Assembly: GCF_040829825.1 (NCBI RefSeq) | Contig: NZ_JBFOLH010000002.1 | DNA: 64,000 bases | DNA from: Leadbetterella sp040829825 | GTDB lineage: Bacteria > Bacteroidota > Bacteroidia > Cytophagales > Spirosomataceae | Reading direction: 5' to 3' (one strand) | Translations under genes and position numbers: made by a program | Shown here: positions 1-9,922 of the stretch, one piece after another | How positions within the stretch are numbered: the stretch's first letter is position 1 | How the letters are laid out: every line of letters starts with the position of its first letter | Notes under the pieces: generated by a model | Databases searched by the model: none | Told to the model about the DNA's origin: nothing | The model's input: the letters and a program-made list of their open reading frames with translations, nothing else

Positions 1-185
1 TATTCGCTTTTGCCTCCGAAAAATAAGAAATAATCCCCTTTTAATAAAGAATTTAGCCTGTTAACAGCAAACCCTAAATAGAGAAGGGTTCGCAATGATC
101 TCATGGAATAAAGATAGAAAGCGGGCCATAAAAAAGCAAATTTCGCTTATTACGGTAAGGGCAAAATGGCCGGAGTGATTTTTGC
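1..185. other. Intergenic, no gene seen
   Basis: AT-rich sequence downstream of the AraC-type gene. The only structure seen is a 6-bp hairpin (AACCCT at 70-75 with AGGGTT at 85-90). It has no clear U-tract, so it is not called a terminator. Confidence 0.5.
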
Positions 186-1046
186 TTAAAGAAACCCGGC
201 CTTATATTCCTTAGGTGTTATTCCCTTCATTTTCTTGAAGTGCCGGTAGAAGTTGGACGTATTTTCGAAGCCGCTGTCCATGGCAATATGCTGAATGGTG
301 TAGTCGGTTTCTACAATGAGCCGACAGGCGTGATTGAGCCGTACTTCGGTGAGAAAATCAAAATACGATTTGTTGGCCGTGATCTTAAAATACCGGCAAA
401 ACGATGTCACACTCAGGTTAGTGAGCCTGGCCACATCTTCAATAAAAATCTTTTCCTTAAAATTCTGTAGCGTATAAGAGAAAATTTTATCGATCCGGTT
501 TTCGTCAAGCTTATTGAATTTAGAATACTCAATACTGTTGGATAATACTTCATACTCCTGGTTTTCAAGCAGAATATGGAATATGCGCAACAGGTAGATG
601 AGCTTGTTCAGCCCGCTTTCTGTTTTCATCATCCATAGCAGCTCGGTAATCGCTTCTTTGGAAGCCCCGTGAATGATGAGCCCGTTCCTGGCCAGCTCAT
701 TCAGCTTGTTGATTCCCTGGGTTTCCGAAAAATTCAGAAATTCCTTTCCCAGGCACTCCGGGTGGAAGTGCAGCACCATGGCCTCCACGTGGTCGTGGGT
801 GGCATCGGAGATGGTGCGTTTCCACGTATGGGGCAGGTTGGAGCCCATCAGGATCATATCGCCTTTCTGGAAATTACCGATGTGATCTCCTATAAACCGC
901 GTACCCTCACCCTTGATCAGGTAATGCAGCTCTATTTCAGGATGGTAGTGCCAGACCGTACCGAAATGGGGCAGGATATCGTGCCTCAGGCTGAACGCAT
1001 TGTCCAGGGCTTTGGGAACAATATGTAATTTGGGAGTAAGGTTCAT
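186..1046 (-). CDS. AraC-family transcriptional regulator with cupin sensor domain
   Basis: A 286-residue cytoplasmic regulator. The N-terminal part (about residues 20-110) is cupin-like, with His33, His35 and Glu37 in a WHYHPEIEL segment as expected of a ligand-binding beta-barrel. The C-terminal 100 residues carry two helix-turn-helix units ending in the usual AraC signature (GFENTSNFYRHFKKMKGITP). It is transcribed divergently from the run that begins at 1190, with a 143-bp shared control region, so it probably senses a sugar and controls that run; this is inferred from position. No signal peptide or membrane segment is present. Family assignment is firm, ligand unknown. Confidence 0.9.
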   Translation of the reverse strand: MNLTPKLHIVPKALDNAFSLRHDILPHFGTVWHYHPEIELHYLIKGEGTRFIGDHIGNFQKGDMILMGSNLPHTWKRTISDATHDHVEAMVLHFHPECLGKEFLNFSETQGINKLNELARNGLIIHGASKEAITELLWMMKTESGLNKLIYLLRIFHILLENQEYEVLSNSIEYSKFNKLDENRIDKIFSYTLQNFKEKIFIEDVARLTNLSVTSFCRYFKITANKSYFDFLTEVRLNHACRLIVETDYTIQHIAMDSGFENTSNFYRHFKKMKGITPKEYKAGFL

Positions 1047-1135
1047 GGAATAAAGATATGTACGAAATTTTAAAAATGAGAACCGGAGAAAGAATAATAT
1101 GATAATATATTGGATAAGTATGAAAATTTAGGGAA

Positions 1136-1165
1136 ATGTTTCTTGTGAAAAGCTATTCAACTTTG
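1136..1165 (+). promoter_or_regulatory. Weak candidate promoter of the first sugar-utilisation operon
   Basis: CAACTTTG at 1158-1165 is one mismatch from TAnnTTTG. ATG at 1136-1138 lies 19 bp upstream in place of TTG. Both elements are imperfect, which would suit an activator-dependent promoter controlled by the adjacent AraC protein. This is an inference from two short matches. Confidence 0.35.
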
Positions 1166-1189
1166 TACCATCAAATTTGATTCAACCTT

Positions 1190-2788
1190 ATGGAAAATAA
1201 AAGTGTGTTGCTGGTTTGCAGTGGTGATCTCCGGCCTTCAGCCAATCTCAAATGCTGGCCTATGCAGGAGCAGATGGAAAAAAACCTGGCGCTTACCCTG
1301 GAGCGGTACGGCTGGTCGGTGGAAAGGGCGCATACCTATAATGCAGAGAAAGGACATGGCTTCATCGATTACCAGCATGAAGGGGTAAAGATATTCAGGA
1401 AGATAGATAAAAAACGTCCGCTGATTGTGGCAGAAAGTGTCTGGCAGTACAGCCATCACGTGCTGGCCGGGCTGATCTCGCACGAAGGTCCCATACTGGT
1501 GGTGGCCAACTGGGACGGAACCTACCCGGGGCTGGTGGGTGCGCTTAACCTCACGGGCTCCCTGACCAAAGCCGGAGTGAGCTACAGTTTTCTCTGGAGC
1601 GGAGATTTTACAGATAATTTTTTCAGGAAAGGACTGCAGGAGTGGCTGGAAACAGGCAAAGTGAGCCAGGATTATTCCCACGTTACCCGTTTCAACCCGG
1701 AGGTTGTTTCGGGCAGTGACCGGGAGCTGGCCGGTGACTTTGCCGCCCGTATGCTGAACGACAAGGTCATCATGGGCGTATTTGACGAGGGCTGCATGGG
1801 CATGTTCAATGCCATTGTTCCCGATGCGCTGATTCACCGCCTGGGTATATTCAAGGAGCGGCTGAGCCAGTCTACCCTCTATGCAAAGATGCTGACCGTT
1901 ACCGATGCAGAGGCCGAAGCCGTGCTGGGATGGCTGCTGGAGCGGGGCATGCGCTTTGACTGGGGCACCGATCCGGTTACCGAGCTGACCCGCGATCAGA
2001 GCCTGGAGCAGTGCAAAATGTATATAGCAGCTTTACGCCTGGCCGCAGAATTCGGCTGTGATACGATAGGCATTCAGTACCAGCAGGGACTGAAAGAGCT
2101 CACGCCTGCCAGTGACCTGGTAGAAGGGCTGCTGAACAATACCGACCGGCCGCCGGTTTGGGATGAACAGGGCAATGAGCTGTACGCGGGAGTGGCGCTG
2201 CCCCACTTCAACGAGGTAGACGAATGCGCCGGTATAGACGGTTATGTTACCTATCATTTGTGGCGGGAGCTGGGCCTGAACGGCGACAACACCCTGCACG
2301 ACCTGCGTTACGGAGAGAATTTTACAATAGACGGCCGGGAAGAGTTTGTGTGGGTGTTCCTGATCTCGGGAGCAGTGCCGGCCTCTCATTTTGAGGGCGG
2401 CTATGCCGGAGCCAGCAGCCTGCGCCAACCGGCCATGTTTTTCAGAAAAGGCGGCGGAACCCTGTGTGGGGTGAGCCGGCCCGGCAAGATCGTCTGGAGC
2501 CGGGTATATATTGAAAACGATGAGTTATGGTGCGATATCGGTACCGGCAGAGCCGTGGAGCTGCCGGAAGAAGAAACGCAGCGCCGCTGGAAAATGACCG
2601 ACCCGCAGTGGCCCGTGATGCACGGGGTGCTTGACGGCGTCAGCCGTGAACAGATGATGGCCAAGCACAAAGCCAACCATATCCAGGTGGTGTATGTAGA
2701 CGGCGATTTTGATGTGAGGAGAGCGGCAGAGATCAAGGCAGCTACCCTGGAAAGCTTAGGAATCAAAGTGAACTTTTGCGGAATATAA
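1190..2788 (+). CDS. L-fucose isomerase-like protein
   Basis: A 532-residue cytoplasmic protein resembling the L-fucose/L-arabinose isomerase fold. The N-terminal half has Rossmann-like strands (VCSGDLRPSANL, PILVVANWDGTYPG). The segment around residues 341-355 (NEVDECAGIDGYVTY) matches the position of the metal-binding Glu/Asp region of FucI (CEGDVxGA), but it is not the canonical motif. It may therefore isomerise an aldose or ketose other than fucose. It is the first gene of the run that includes a symporter and an aldolase, and its stop lies 5 bp before the symporter ATG. The substrate cannot be read from the sequence. Fold assignment is fairly sure, activity is not. Confidence 0.75.
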   Translation: MENKSVLLVCSGDLRPSANLKCWPMQEQMEKNLALTLERYGWSVERAHTYNAEKGHGFIDYQHEGVKIFRKIDKKRPLIVAESVWQYSHHVLAGLISHEGPILVVANWDGTYPGLVGALNLTGSLTKAGVSYSFLWSGDFTDNFFRKGLQEWLETGKVSQDYSHVTRFNPEVVSGSDRELAGDFAARMLNDKVIMGVFDEGCMGMFNAIVPDALIHRLGIFKERLSQSTLYAKMLTVTDAEAEAVLGWLLERGMRFDWGTDPVTELTRDQSLEQCKMYIAALRLAAEFGCDTIGIQYQQGLKELTPASDLVEGLLNNTDRPPVWDEQGNELYAGVALPHFNEVDECAGIDGYVTYHLWRELGLNGDNTLHDLRYGENFTIDGREEFVWVFLISGAVPASHFEGGYAGASSLRQPAMFFRKGGGTLCGVSRPGKIVWSRVYIENDELWCDIGTGRAVELPEEETQRRWKMTDPQWPVMHGVLDGVSREQMMAKHKANHIQVVYVDGDFDVRRAAEIKAATLESLGIKVNFCGI

Positions 2789-2793
2789 AAGCC

Positions 2794-4344
2794 ATGAATC
2801 ACCTGCCTGTATTTGATATTGCCATTATTATTGCCTACCTGATCGGGATGGTGCTGGTGGGGGTGTATTTCTCCAGGAGAAATACCTCTGCCGATGAATT
2901 TACACGGGCTGCCGGGCGTATCCCGGGTTGGGCCATCGGTATTTCCATTTATGCCACCTTCCTGAGTTCCAATACCTTTCTCGGCGTTCCGGGGAAAGCC
3001 TACGGCGGCAACTGGAACGCATTTGTTTTCAGCCTGTCGATGCCCCTGGCGGCCTGGTTTGCCACGCGGTATTTTGTACCTTTTTACCGGAGCACCGGTG
3101 AGGTATCGGCCTACACCAACCTCGAGAAAAGGTTTGGTACCTGGGCCCGCACCTATGCGGTAGTGTGCTTCCTGCTGACCCAGCTGGCCCGTATCGGTTC
3201 CATCTTTTTCGGTATCTCGCTTACCCTGCAGGCGCTCACAGGTTACAGCATGGTCACCATTATGATCATAACGGGTATTTGTATCGTGATCTATACCGTT
3301 ATGGGCGGGATTGAGGCCGTGATCTGGACCGAAGTGGTGCAGGGGATACTCAAAACCCTGGGAGCCATTATCATTATTTACCTGGTAGTCAGGGAGGTTC
3401 CGGGAGGCTTTTCTGAGATTATCCAGACCGGTAAGGCCGACCACAAGTTCAACCTGGGCTCCCTGGCGCCTGATTTTGTCAGCTCTTCTTTCTGGGTGGT
3501 GCTGTTGTACGGGTTCTTCATCAACCTGAACAACTTCGGGATGGACCAGAACTACGTTCAGCGTTACCATACCGCTACCAGCGCACGCGAAGCCAACAAA
3601 TCGGTGTGGCTGTGCGTATGGATCTACGTGCCGGTATCGTTGCTGTTTTTTGTGATCGGCACCTGCCTGTACACCTATTACCAGCAGAACCCTGAGCTTC
3701 TGCAGACCATCACCCTGCAGGCAGCTTCCGAACGGCTGGGCCTGTCAACCAATAATCCCGAAGTGGTGAAGCTGGCGGCCACCCTGCAGCCGGCCGACTA
3801 CGGTGACAAAGTGATGCCGCACTTTATGGTGCGTATGATCCCGACCGGCCTGCTGGGTCTGATCATCTCCGCTATATTATCGGCGGCCATGAGCACCATC
3901 AGCTCGGGTATGAATGCTTCGGCCACCGTATTTACCGAAGATATTTACAAGCGCTATTTTAACCGCGGCTCATCTGAAAAAAACAGCCTGAAAGTACTGT
4001 ATATCGCCACGGTTATTGTAGGGCTGATGGGTATGCTGTGCGGCATAGCCATGATTGGCATCAAGAGCCTGCTGGATGTATGGTGGACCCTGTCGGGTAT
4101 TTTTGCCGGCGGTATGCTGGGGCTTTTCCTGCTGGGCCTGATCAGCAAAAAAACGGAGAACAGCGATGCCCTGGCCGGAACCCTGGCCGGTATCCTGGTG
4201 ATTCTGTGGATGACCTTCTCGTATCTCATCCCCGAATCGTATGCGTATCTGAAGAATCCCTTACACGCCAACATGATTATTGTGGTAGGCACGCTGACCA
4301 TCTTCCTGGCCGGTAACCTCAGTAGAAAAATAAGAAAAAAATAA
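2794..4344 (+). CDS. Sodium:solute symporter (SSS family)
   Basis: An inner-membrane transporter of 516 residues with about 13 hydrophobic segments and the SSS core (FDIAIIIAYLIGMVLVGVYF, RIPGWAIGISIYATFLSS, GGIEAVIWTEVVQG). It would import a sugar or sugar acid with sodium. The ATG at 2794 is chosen over an in-frame TTG at 2776, because the latter overlaps the preceding gene and adds a polar stub. It sits between the isomerase-like and aldolase genes, as expected for uptake of the monomer released by the SusC/D system. SSS members cover sialic acid, galactose, acetate and others, so the substrate is open. Confidence 0.9.
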   Translation: MNHLPVFDIAIIIAYLIGMVLVGVYFSRRNTSADEFTRAAGRIPGWAIGISIYATFLSSNTFLGVPGKAYGGNWNAFVFSLSMPLAAWFATRYFVPFYRSTGEVSAYTNLEKRFGTWARTYAVVCFLLTQLARIGSIFFGISLTLQALTGYSMVTIMIITGICIVIYTVMGGIEAVIWTEVVQGILKTLGAIIIIYLVVREVPGGFSEIIQTGKADHKFNLGSLAPDFVSSSFWVVLLYGFFINLNNFGMDQNYVQRYHTATSAREANKSVWLCVWIYVPVSLLFFVIGTCLYTYYQQNPELLQTITLQAASERLGLSTNNPEVVKLAATLQPADYGDKVMPHFMVRMIPTGLLGLIISAILSAAMSTISSGMNASATVFTEDIYKRYFNRGSSEKNSLKVLYIATVIVGLMGMLCGIAMIGIKSLLDVWWTLSGIFAGGMLGLFLLGLISKKTENSDALAGTLAGILVILWMTFSYLIPESYAYLKNPLHANMIIVVGTLTIFLAGNLSRKIRKK

Positions 4345-4349
4345 AAATT

Positions 4350-5264
4350 ATGACCCATAAAAAATACGTACCTGTAATGCTGATGCCATTCCAGGCTGAC
4401 AACACTATTGACTATAAAAGCCTGGATGAGCTGGTTGAGCTCTATCTGAATGCCGGTGCCGGGGGGCTTTTTGCCAACTGTCTTTCCAGTGAAATGTTTA
4501 ATCTTTCCAGGGAAGAGATGCTGCGCTCGGTGGCCTTCATTGTAGAGAAAGTAAACGGGAGGGTTCCGGTAGTAGCTACGGGAACATTCGGGGAGCCCCT
4601 GGAAGACCAGGCCCGTTTTGTGAAAGAAATATACGCTACCGGGGTAGAAAGTGTGATTGTGATCACCAGCCTGCTGGCAGCGGAAACCGATGACGAAGCT
4701 ACGTTCAGGGCCAATGTGGGAAAATTGCTGGCGCTTACCGGCGACGTACCCCTGGGCTTTTACGAGTGCCCTGTGCCCTACAAGCGGCTGATTCAGCCTG
4801 ATTTCCTGGGTGAGCTGGTTGCCAGCGGCCGGGTGAACTATCACAAAGACACCTGCCTGGATATGGACGGCATACGCCAGAAGCTGGCCGCTACGGCCGC
4901 CTGGCCGGAGTTCGGGTTGTACGATGCCTATATGGCGCATGCTGTGGAGTCGCTGCGGGCCGGTTCGGCAGGATTGTCGTGCATCCAGGGCAATTATTTC
5001 CCGGAGCTGGTGACCTGGCTGTGCGATCACTACCATGAGGAATCGCCGGAAGTAGCCGAAGTGCAGCGCTTCTATGTCAGCAATATGGATGTCATGCACG
5101 ATACCTATCCTGCCAGCGCCAAGTATGTGCTGCAGAAAAGAGGCGTGGATATCGGGCCTACCTGCCGTAACGGGAGCGTGACAGACCAGCAGGAAGAATT
5201 AGACCGGTTGCTGGATGAGTTCGAGGCTTTGTCTGAACGCATCGGCCTGGTATCTGTAAAATAA
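4350..5264 (+). CDS. Dihydrodipicolinate synthase / N-acetylneuraminate lyase family protein
   Basis: A 304-residue class I aldolase-type TIM barrel. Tyr138 (in GFYECPVPYK) and Lys166 (in NYHKDTC) align with the catalytic Tyr and Schiff-base Lys of DapA and NanA. The usual pyruvate-carboxylate-binding GTTGE/GSTGE segment is replaced by CLSSE at residues 44-48, so the substrate or even the alpha-keto donor may differ from classical members. It starts 5 bp after the symporter stop and is part of the same run. A role in cleaving a keto-deoxy sugar acid or a sialic-acid-like sugar is inferred from neighbours. Family call is firm. Confidence 0.85.
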   Translation: MTHKKYVPVMLMPFQADNTIDYKSLDELVELYLNAGAGGLFANCLSSEMFNLSREEMLRSVAFIVEKVNGRVPVVATGTFGEPLEDQARFVKEIYATGVESVIVITSLLAAETDDEATFRANVGKLLALTGDVPLGFYECPVPYKRLIQPDFLGELVASGRVNYHKDTCLDMDGIRQKLAATAAWPEFGLYDAYMAHAVESLRAGSAGLSCIQGNYFPELVTWLCDHYHEESPEVAEVQRFYVSNMDVMHDTYPASAKYVLQKRGVDIGPTCRNGSVTDQQEELDRLLDEFEALSERIGLVSVK

Positions 5265-5292
5265 TAACCAATTAACCTTAAATGAAAAACAA

Positions 5293-8277
5293 ATGATGAA
5301 TCGAAATCTGATCCAATTTCCTTTGGTTTTGATTTTGCTGCTGTTTTCGCTTACAGCTTTAGCGCAAAATGTCGTTACCGGGAGGGTAATCGACGCCAAA
5401 ACCAATGAGCCGCTACCCGGTGCTACCGTAACGTTTGCCACGAACGGCCGGGGAGTATCTACCGATGAAAACGGTAATTTCCGGATAGAAGTACCGGAAA
5501 AGAAAGGCACACTGACCGTGTCTTTTATAGGCTATAACTCAAAGGAAGTCCAGTTAAATGCAAGCTCCGATAACCTGGTGATCGGGCTGAGCTCTTCCAA
5601 TGAGAACTTAGATGAAGTGGTGGTAGTGGGGTACGGAACCCAGTCAAAACGAAAAGTAACCGGAGCCGTAAGCAGCCTGGATATGACGGTGCAGCAAAAC
5701 AGCCCCTCGGTCAATGCAGGCCAGGCTTTGCGCGGACGGGTGGCCGGCGTGCAGATCCTGGATAACGGAAGGCCCGGCCAGGATCCGAGCATCCTGATCC
5801 GGGGTCAGCGTTCGCTGAGCGCCAACAACGCCCCCCTGATTGTGCTTGACGGGATTATCTTCGGCGGAACCCTGAGCGACATCAACCCGAACGACATCCT
5901 GTCTATGGACGTCCTGAAAGATGCCAGCGCCGCGTCGATATACGGTTCAAGGGCAGCAAACGGGGTGATATTGATCACGTCGAAAAAGGCAACTACCGAA
6001 GGAGTGGTGATTACGGTGAATTCCAGTGTGTCGTCGTATGGATGGGGCAAGAAGATCCCTTTTTACAGCCCGGAAAGATACATTCAGAGCAAGCTGGATT
6101 ACCGGAAGCAGTCGGGCCTGGAAGCGGATCCTTCCAAAATAGCAACGTATTTGTACAAGACAGAGGCCGACAATTACCTCAACGGTAAGGTGACGGATCC
6201 GTACGATGAGGTTTCACAAAAAGCCGGCATGTTCAACTACGATATTAACCTGGCCGGAAGAAGCACCAAAACCAATTATTACTTGTCCAGCTCATTTTCA
6301 AAAGAAGCCGGGCTGCTGGTGAACGACAACTTCAAGCGGCAAACTTTCCGGGCCAACCTGGAAACGGAAGTGAATCCGTTTATTAAGCTGGGTCTGACTT
6401 CTACCTACGGACAAAGAGATATGAGCGGAGTGGCGGCATCTGTGGCAAGCCTGTATACCAGCAGCCCGTACGGAACCTGGTATTACCCCAACGGAAATCC
6501 TTCGAAATACGTGGTAGCGGAAGACCAGGTATCCTCTAACCCGTTGTACAATTCTTTTATGACAGACAATGAAGAGATATACAACAACCTGCTGAGTAAT
6601 TTTTACACCGAAATAGCGATACCAGGTGTAGAAGGCCTGAGCTTCAGGATGAACTTCTCGCCCAATGTAAGGTGGAGCCATAATTACAACTTCTTCAGGC
6701 AGGATCAGTACCTGACCAACAATACTACCTATGCCAATAAGCAGAATCAGAACGGTTTTGACTGGGTGTGGGAGAATATCGTGAAGTACAACAAAGACAT
6801 CAACCGTCACCATTTTGATGTAACCCTGTTGTTCGGTAAAAACTATATGAAGCAGGAGCAAACCCGGGCCAATGCCGATCAGCTGAGCTCAGATGCCCTC
6901 GGCTACAACGATTTGAGCCTGGGCACCATCCTGACCAACAGCTCATCGGCCTACGAGATACGGGGTATTTCTTCCATGGCCCGCTTAAATTATGACTACG
7001 CCGGGAAGTATATGGCTACGCTCACTACCCGTCGCGACGGTAGCAGTGTTTTTGCAGCCAATAATAAATATGCGTTGTTCCCTTCTGTAGCGCTGGGATG
7101 GAACGTAACCGGTGAAGAGTTTATGAACGACCAGGATATTTTTGATAACCTGAAGCTGAGACTCTCCTACGGCTCGATAGGAAACCAGGGGATTGATCCC
7201 TACCAGTCGCTGAGCTTATCCAGCATTACCCAGTATGTATACGGAAACGGCGGAAGCATGTCTATCGGGGCCTATCCAAACATTATGGGGAACGATGACC
7301 TTCGCTGGGAAACCACTTATTCCGGTAACCTGGGAATAGATTTCAGCATCCTTAAGCGGCGGCTGAGCGGTACAGTGGAAGTATACAACACCAAAACCAA
7401 AGACCTCCTGGTACGGAGATCCATCCCTGCCATGAACGGCTACCTGAACGTACTGACCAACATCGGGGAAGTACAGAACAAAGGGATCGAGCTATCGCTG
7501 AATAGCGTGAACATCGCTACTCCGAAATTTGGCTGGAACACCGGCTTTAATTTCACCTACAACGTCAATAAGATCACCAAGCTCTACGGCCAGGACCTGA
7601 ATAATGACGGTGTGGAAGACGATGACCTGAGCAACCGCTGGTTTATCGGTTACCCGATCAACACCTATTACGATTATGTATTTGACGGTATTTACCAGGT
7701 GGGAGAGGAAATGCCTGCCGGCTATAAGCCCGGGTATGTGAAGCTGAAAGATGTCAATAAAGACGGTAAAATAGATGCCAATGACCGGCAGATTATCGGT
7801 TCGGGCGGTCAGCCTAAATTCAAATTCGGGCTTTCCAACGAGTTCTACATCGGTAACTTTACCATTTCAACCTTCTTTAACGCCATGACCGGCTGGATGA
7901 GCAATTTCCCGCTGCTGAATACGGCTGTGAGTCCTAATGCTCCGGGCCGCGGACTTAACCAGCTCGATGCCGGCTACTGGACAGAAGAAAATGCTTCCCA
8001 GACCCGTCCGTCGCTCCTGTACACCAACCCTCAGGGCCATGGCTGGTACGTTAGCCGGAATTTTGTTCGTCTGCAGGACCTGTCGGTTTCTTATCAGGTG
8101 CCTGAGTCGGTGACCAACCGGCTGAAACTGCGCTCACTTCGGGTTTATGCCAATGCTAAAAACCTGTTCACATGGAGCGACTGGCCGGGTACTGACCCTG
8201 AAATAGGCGGTACCTCATCTGACCAGCTGTACTCTTTGCCGCGCATATTTAATCTTGGTTTAGGTTTTAGCTTTTAA
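5293..8277 (+). CDS. susC: SusC-family TonB-dependent outer-membrane transporter
   Basis: A 994-residue outer-membrane transporter. It has a signal peptide ending near LTALAQN, then a carboxypeptidase-regulatory-like domain (VVTGRVIDAKTNEPLPGA, about residues 27-105). The SusC signature DEVVVVGYGTQSKRKVTGA and plug follow, and then a long beta-barrel ending in Phe (GLGFSF). With the SusD protein encoded immediately downstream (start directly after this stop) it forms the importer for oligosaccharides captured at the cell surface. The length is typical. It lies 28 bp after the aldolase gene, so it is likely co-transcribed. Substrate not predictable. Confidence 0.97.
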   Translation: MMNRNLIQFPLVLILLLFSLTALAQNVVTGRVIDAKTNEPLPGATVTFATNGRGVSTDENGNFRIEVPEKKGTLTVSFIGYNSKEVQLNASSDNLVIGLSSSNENLDEVVVVGYGTQSKRKVTGAVSSLDMTVQQNSPSVNAGQALRGRVAGVQILDNGRPGQDPSILIRGQRSLSANNAPLIVLDGIIFGGTLSDINPNDILSMDVLKDASAASIYGSRAANGVILITSKKATTEGVVITVNSSVSSYGWGKKIPFYSPERYIQSKLDYRKQSGLEADPSKIATYLYKTEADNYLNGKVTDPYDEVSQKAGMFNYDINLAGRSTKTNYYLSSSFSKEAGLLVNDNFKRQTFRANLETEVNPFIKLGLTSTYGQRDMSGVAASVASLYTSSPYGTWYYPNGNPSKYVVAEDQVSSNPLYNSFMTDNEEIYNNLLSNFYTEIAIPGVEGLSFRMNFSPNVRWSHNYNFFRQDQYLTNNTTYANKQNQNGFDWVWENIVKYNKDINRHHFDVTLLFGKNYMKQEQTRANADQLSSDALGYNDLSLGTILTNSSSAYEIRGISSMARLNYDYAGKYMATLTTRRDGSSVFAANNKYALFPSVALGWNVTGEEFMNDQDIFDNLKLRLSYGSIGNQGIDPYQSLSLSSITQYVYGNGGSMSIGAYPNIMGNDDLRWETTYSGNLGIDFSILKRRLSGTVEVYNTKTKDLLVRRSIPAMNGYLNVLTNIGEVQNKGIELSLNSVNIATPKFGWNTGFNFTYNVNKITKLYGQDLNNDGVEDDDLSNRWFIGYPINTYYDYVFDGIYQVGEEMPAGYKPGYVKLKDVNKDGKIDANDRQIIGSGGQPKFKFGLSNEFYIGNFTISTFFNAMTGWMSNFPLLNTAVSPNAPGRGLNQLDAGYWTEENASQTRPSLLYTNPQGHGWYVSRNFVRLQDLSVSYQVPESVTNRLKLRSLRVYANAKNLFTWSDWPGTDPEIGGTSSDQLYSLPRIFNLGLGFSF

Positions 8278-9900
8278 TTGATGAAAAACAGTAAATATAT
8301 GAAACGCATTTTAATCTTACTGACAGGGTTGATCTTCTGGGGCTGCCAGAAAGATGAGCTCAAGGAGACTCCGTTATCCAATCTGAGTGCGGAGCAGATT
8401 CTTACTTCGCCCAACGGCTTCAGAATGTATCTTACGGGATTGTATGCGGCCTCGCGGGAAGAAATGTCAATGGGCGATAATACCTATTTTGCATTGAACT
8501 TTGCATATACAGACATCGGTGCCGACGCCGGCGTGGAGTATATCGGTCTGAGAAATTACCAGACCACCTATACGCCTACCAATGCCAACCTGAATACGCT
8601 CTGGAACTGGGCCTATACGGCGATGATCGTCAGGGCCAATACCCTCCTGCATTACGGGGAGGCCCACAATGATATCTGGACTTCCGAAAAAGAAAAGAAC
8701 CAGATCATGGCAGAAGCCCGGTTCTTCAGGGCCTACACTTATAATCTCCTGGTTAATTCATTCGGAGGAGTGCCCATTGTAGACGATATTACCAATACGC
8801 CTAAAAATGACTACTCCCGGGCTTCCAAAGAAGAAGTGCTGAATTTTGTAAAAAGCGACCTGGACTTTGCCATACAGTGGCTGCCGTCTGTTACCGAAGG
8901 AAACTACGACGGGAAAGTAACCCGGGGAGCGGCCCAGCACCTGATGACCGAGGTATACCTGAGCTTAAATGACCCGGCCAATGCCGTAAAGGTATCCTCT
9001 GACCTGATCGGGTCCGGTGATTACAAGATCATGACGTCGCGCTTTGGTTCGAAATCAACCCAGCCGGGCGATGTATTTTCAGACCTGTTTCTGGACAGGA
9101 ACCTCAACAGGTCATCCGGAAACCTGGAGTCGATTTTTGTGTGGCAGTTTGAAAATAACGTACAAGGGGGAGGCAGCAGCCTGAACGGGAATGTGCAGAT
9201 CAGGAACTGGGCTCCTTTCCTGAGTAAAATTGTGGCTCCTGACGGGGTAGCTATGCTGGTAGTAGACAGTTTGGGCAGGGGTGTTGGACGAGTTAGGGGA
9301 ACAAACTATTATCTTTACGATATCTGGAAGGGATATAAGCAGGATATGCGTAATTCTCAGTACAATATGCGGAGGAAGTTCTATTACAATAACCCGGCCT
9401 CCCGGTATTTTAACCAGGAGGTGGAAGCCAGAACGGCATTAGACGATACTATGAGGAATATCTATCCTTACTCCCGGAAGATCGAAGGCGAACCCTGGGC
9501 AAACAATGCCACTTCGGGCCGTTCGGCCAAAGACGTTATGGTTTACCGGCTGGCAGAAACCTACCTGCTGAGAGCGGAGGCCAACCTGAAGCTGGGCCGT
9601 AAAGATCTTGCCGCTGATGACATCAATGTGATCAGGAAAAGAGCCAATGCGCCTGCAGTGACTGCCGAGCAGATCGATATAGACTTTATATTGGATGAAA
9701 GAGCTAGGGAGCTGACCGTAGAGGAACCCCGCAGGCGGGTATTGGTGCGCCTGGGTAAGCTGGTGGAACGGGTGAAGAAGTATAATTTCCTGGAAGAAAC
9801 GAAAAACTCAATCCAGGATTACCATATGTACTTCCCTATTCCGCAATCGGTTATCGATGCGAATTACGGGAAAAAGATAGAACAAAATCAGGGATATTAA
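8278..9900 (+). CDS. susD: SusD/RagB-family surface glycan-binding lipoprotein
   Basis: A 540-residue lipoprotein with a signal peptide and lipobox LIFWGC (Cys23). It has SusD-type helical repeats: AEARFFRAYTYNLLVNSFGGVPIV in the N-terminal half and YLLRAEANLKLGR with DERARELTVEEPRRR near the C-terminus. It is the lid subunit for the SusC protein encoded directly upstream, with zero intergenic bases. An alternative start at 8299 would give a tighter signal peptide (MKRILILLTG). The pairing with SusC is the defining feature of a polysaccharide utilisation locus. Confidence 0.96.
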   Translation: MMKNSKYMKRILILLTGLIFWGCQKDELKETPLSNLSAEQILTSPNGFRMYLTGLYAASREEMSMGDNTYFALNFAYTDIGADAGVEYIGLRNYQTTYTPTNANLNTLWNWAYTAMIVRANTLLHYGEAHNDIWTSEKEKNQIMAEARFFRAYTYNLLVNSFGGVPIVDDITNTPKNDYSRASKEEVLNFVKSDLDFAIQWLPSVTEGNYDGKVTRGAAQHLMTEVYLSLNDPANAVKVSSDLIGSGDYKIMTSRFGSKSTQPGDVFSDLFLDRNLNRSSGNLESIFVWQFENNVQGGGSSLNGNVQIRNWAPFLSKIVAPDGVAMLVVDSLGRGVGRVRGTNYYLYDIWKGYKQDMRNSQYNMRRKFYYNNPASRYFNQEVEARTALDDTMRNIYPYSRKIEGEPWANNATSGRSAKDVMVYRLAETYLLRAEANLKLGRKDLAADDINVIRKRANAPAVTAEQIDIDFILDERARELTVEEPRRRVLVRLGKLVERVKKYNFLEETKNSIQDYHMYFPIPQSVIDANYGKKIEQNQGY

Positions 9901-9922
9901 CAATTCAACTTATTCGTAGATT

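Noticed and set aside
2401..3570. Long minus-strand open frame (389 codons) opposite the symporter gene
   Set aside because: It overlaps firmly assigned genes, has Arg/His/Gln/Pro-rich composition with no domain, and reflects codon bias of the opposite strand.
3954..5099. Minus-strand open frame (381 codons) opposite the aldolase gene
   Set aside because: Shadow of the plus-strand aldolase and symporter genes; no conserved motif or signal.
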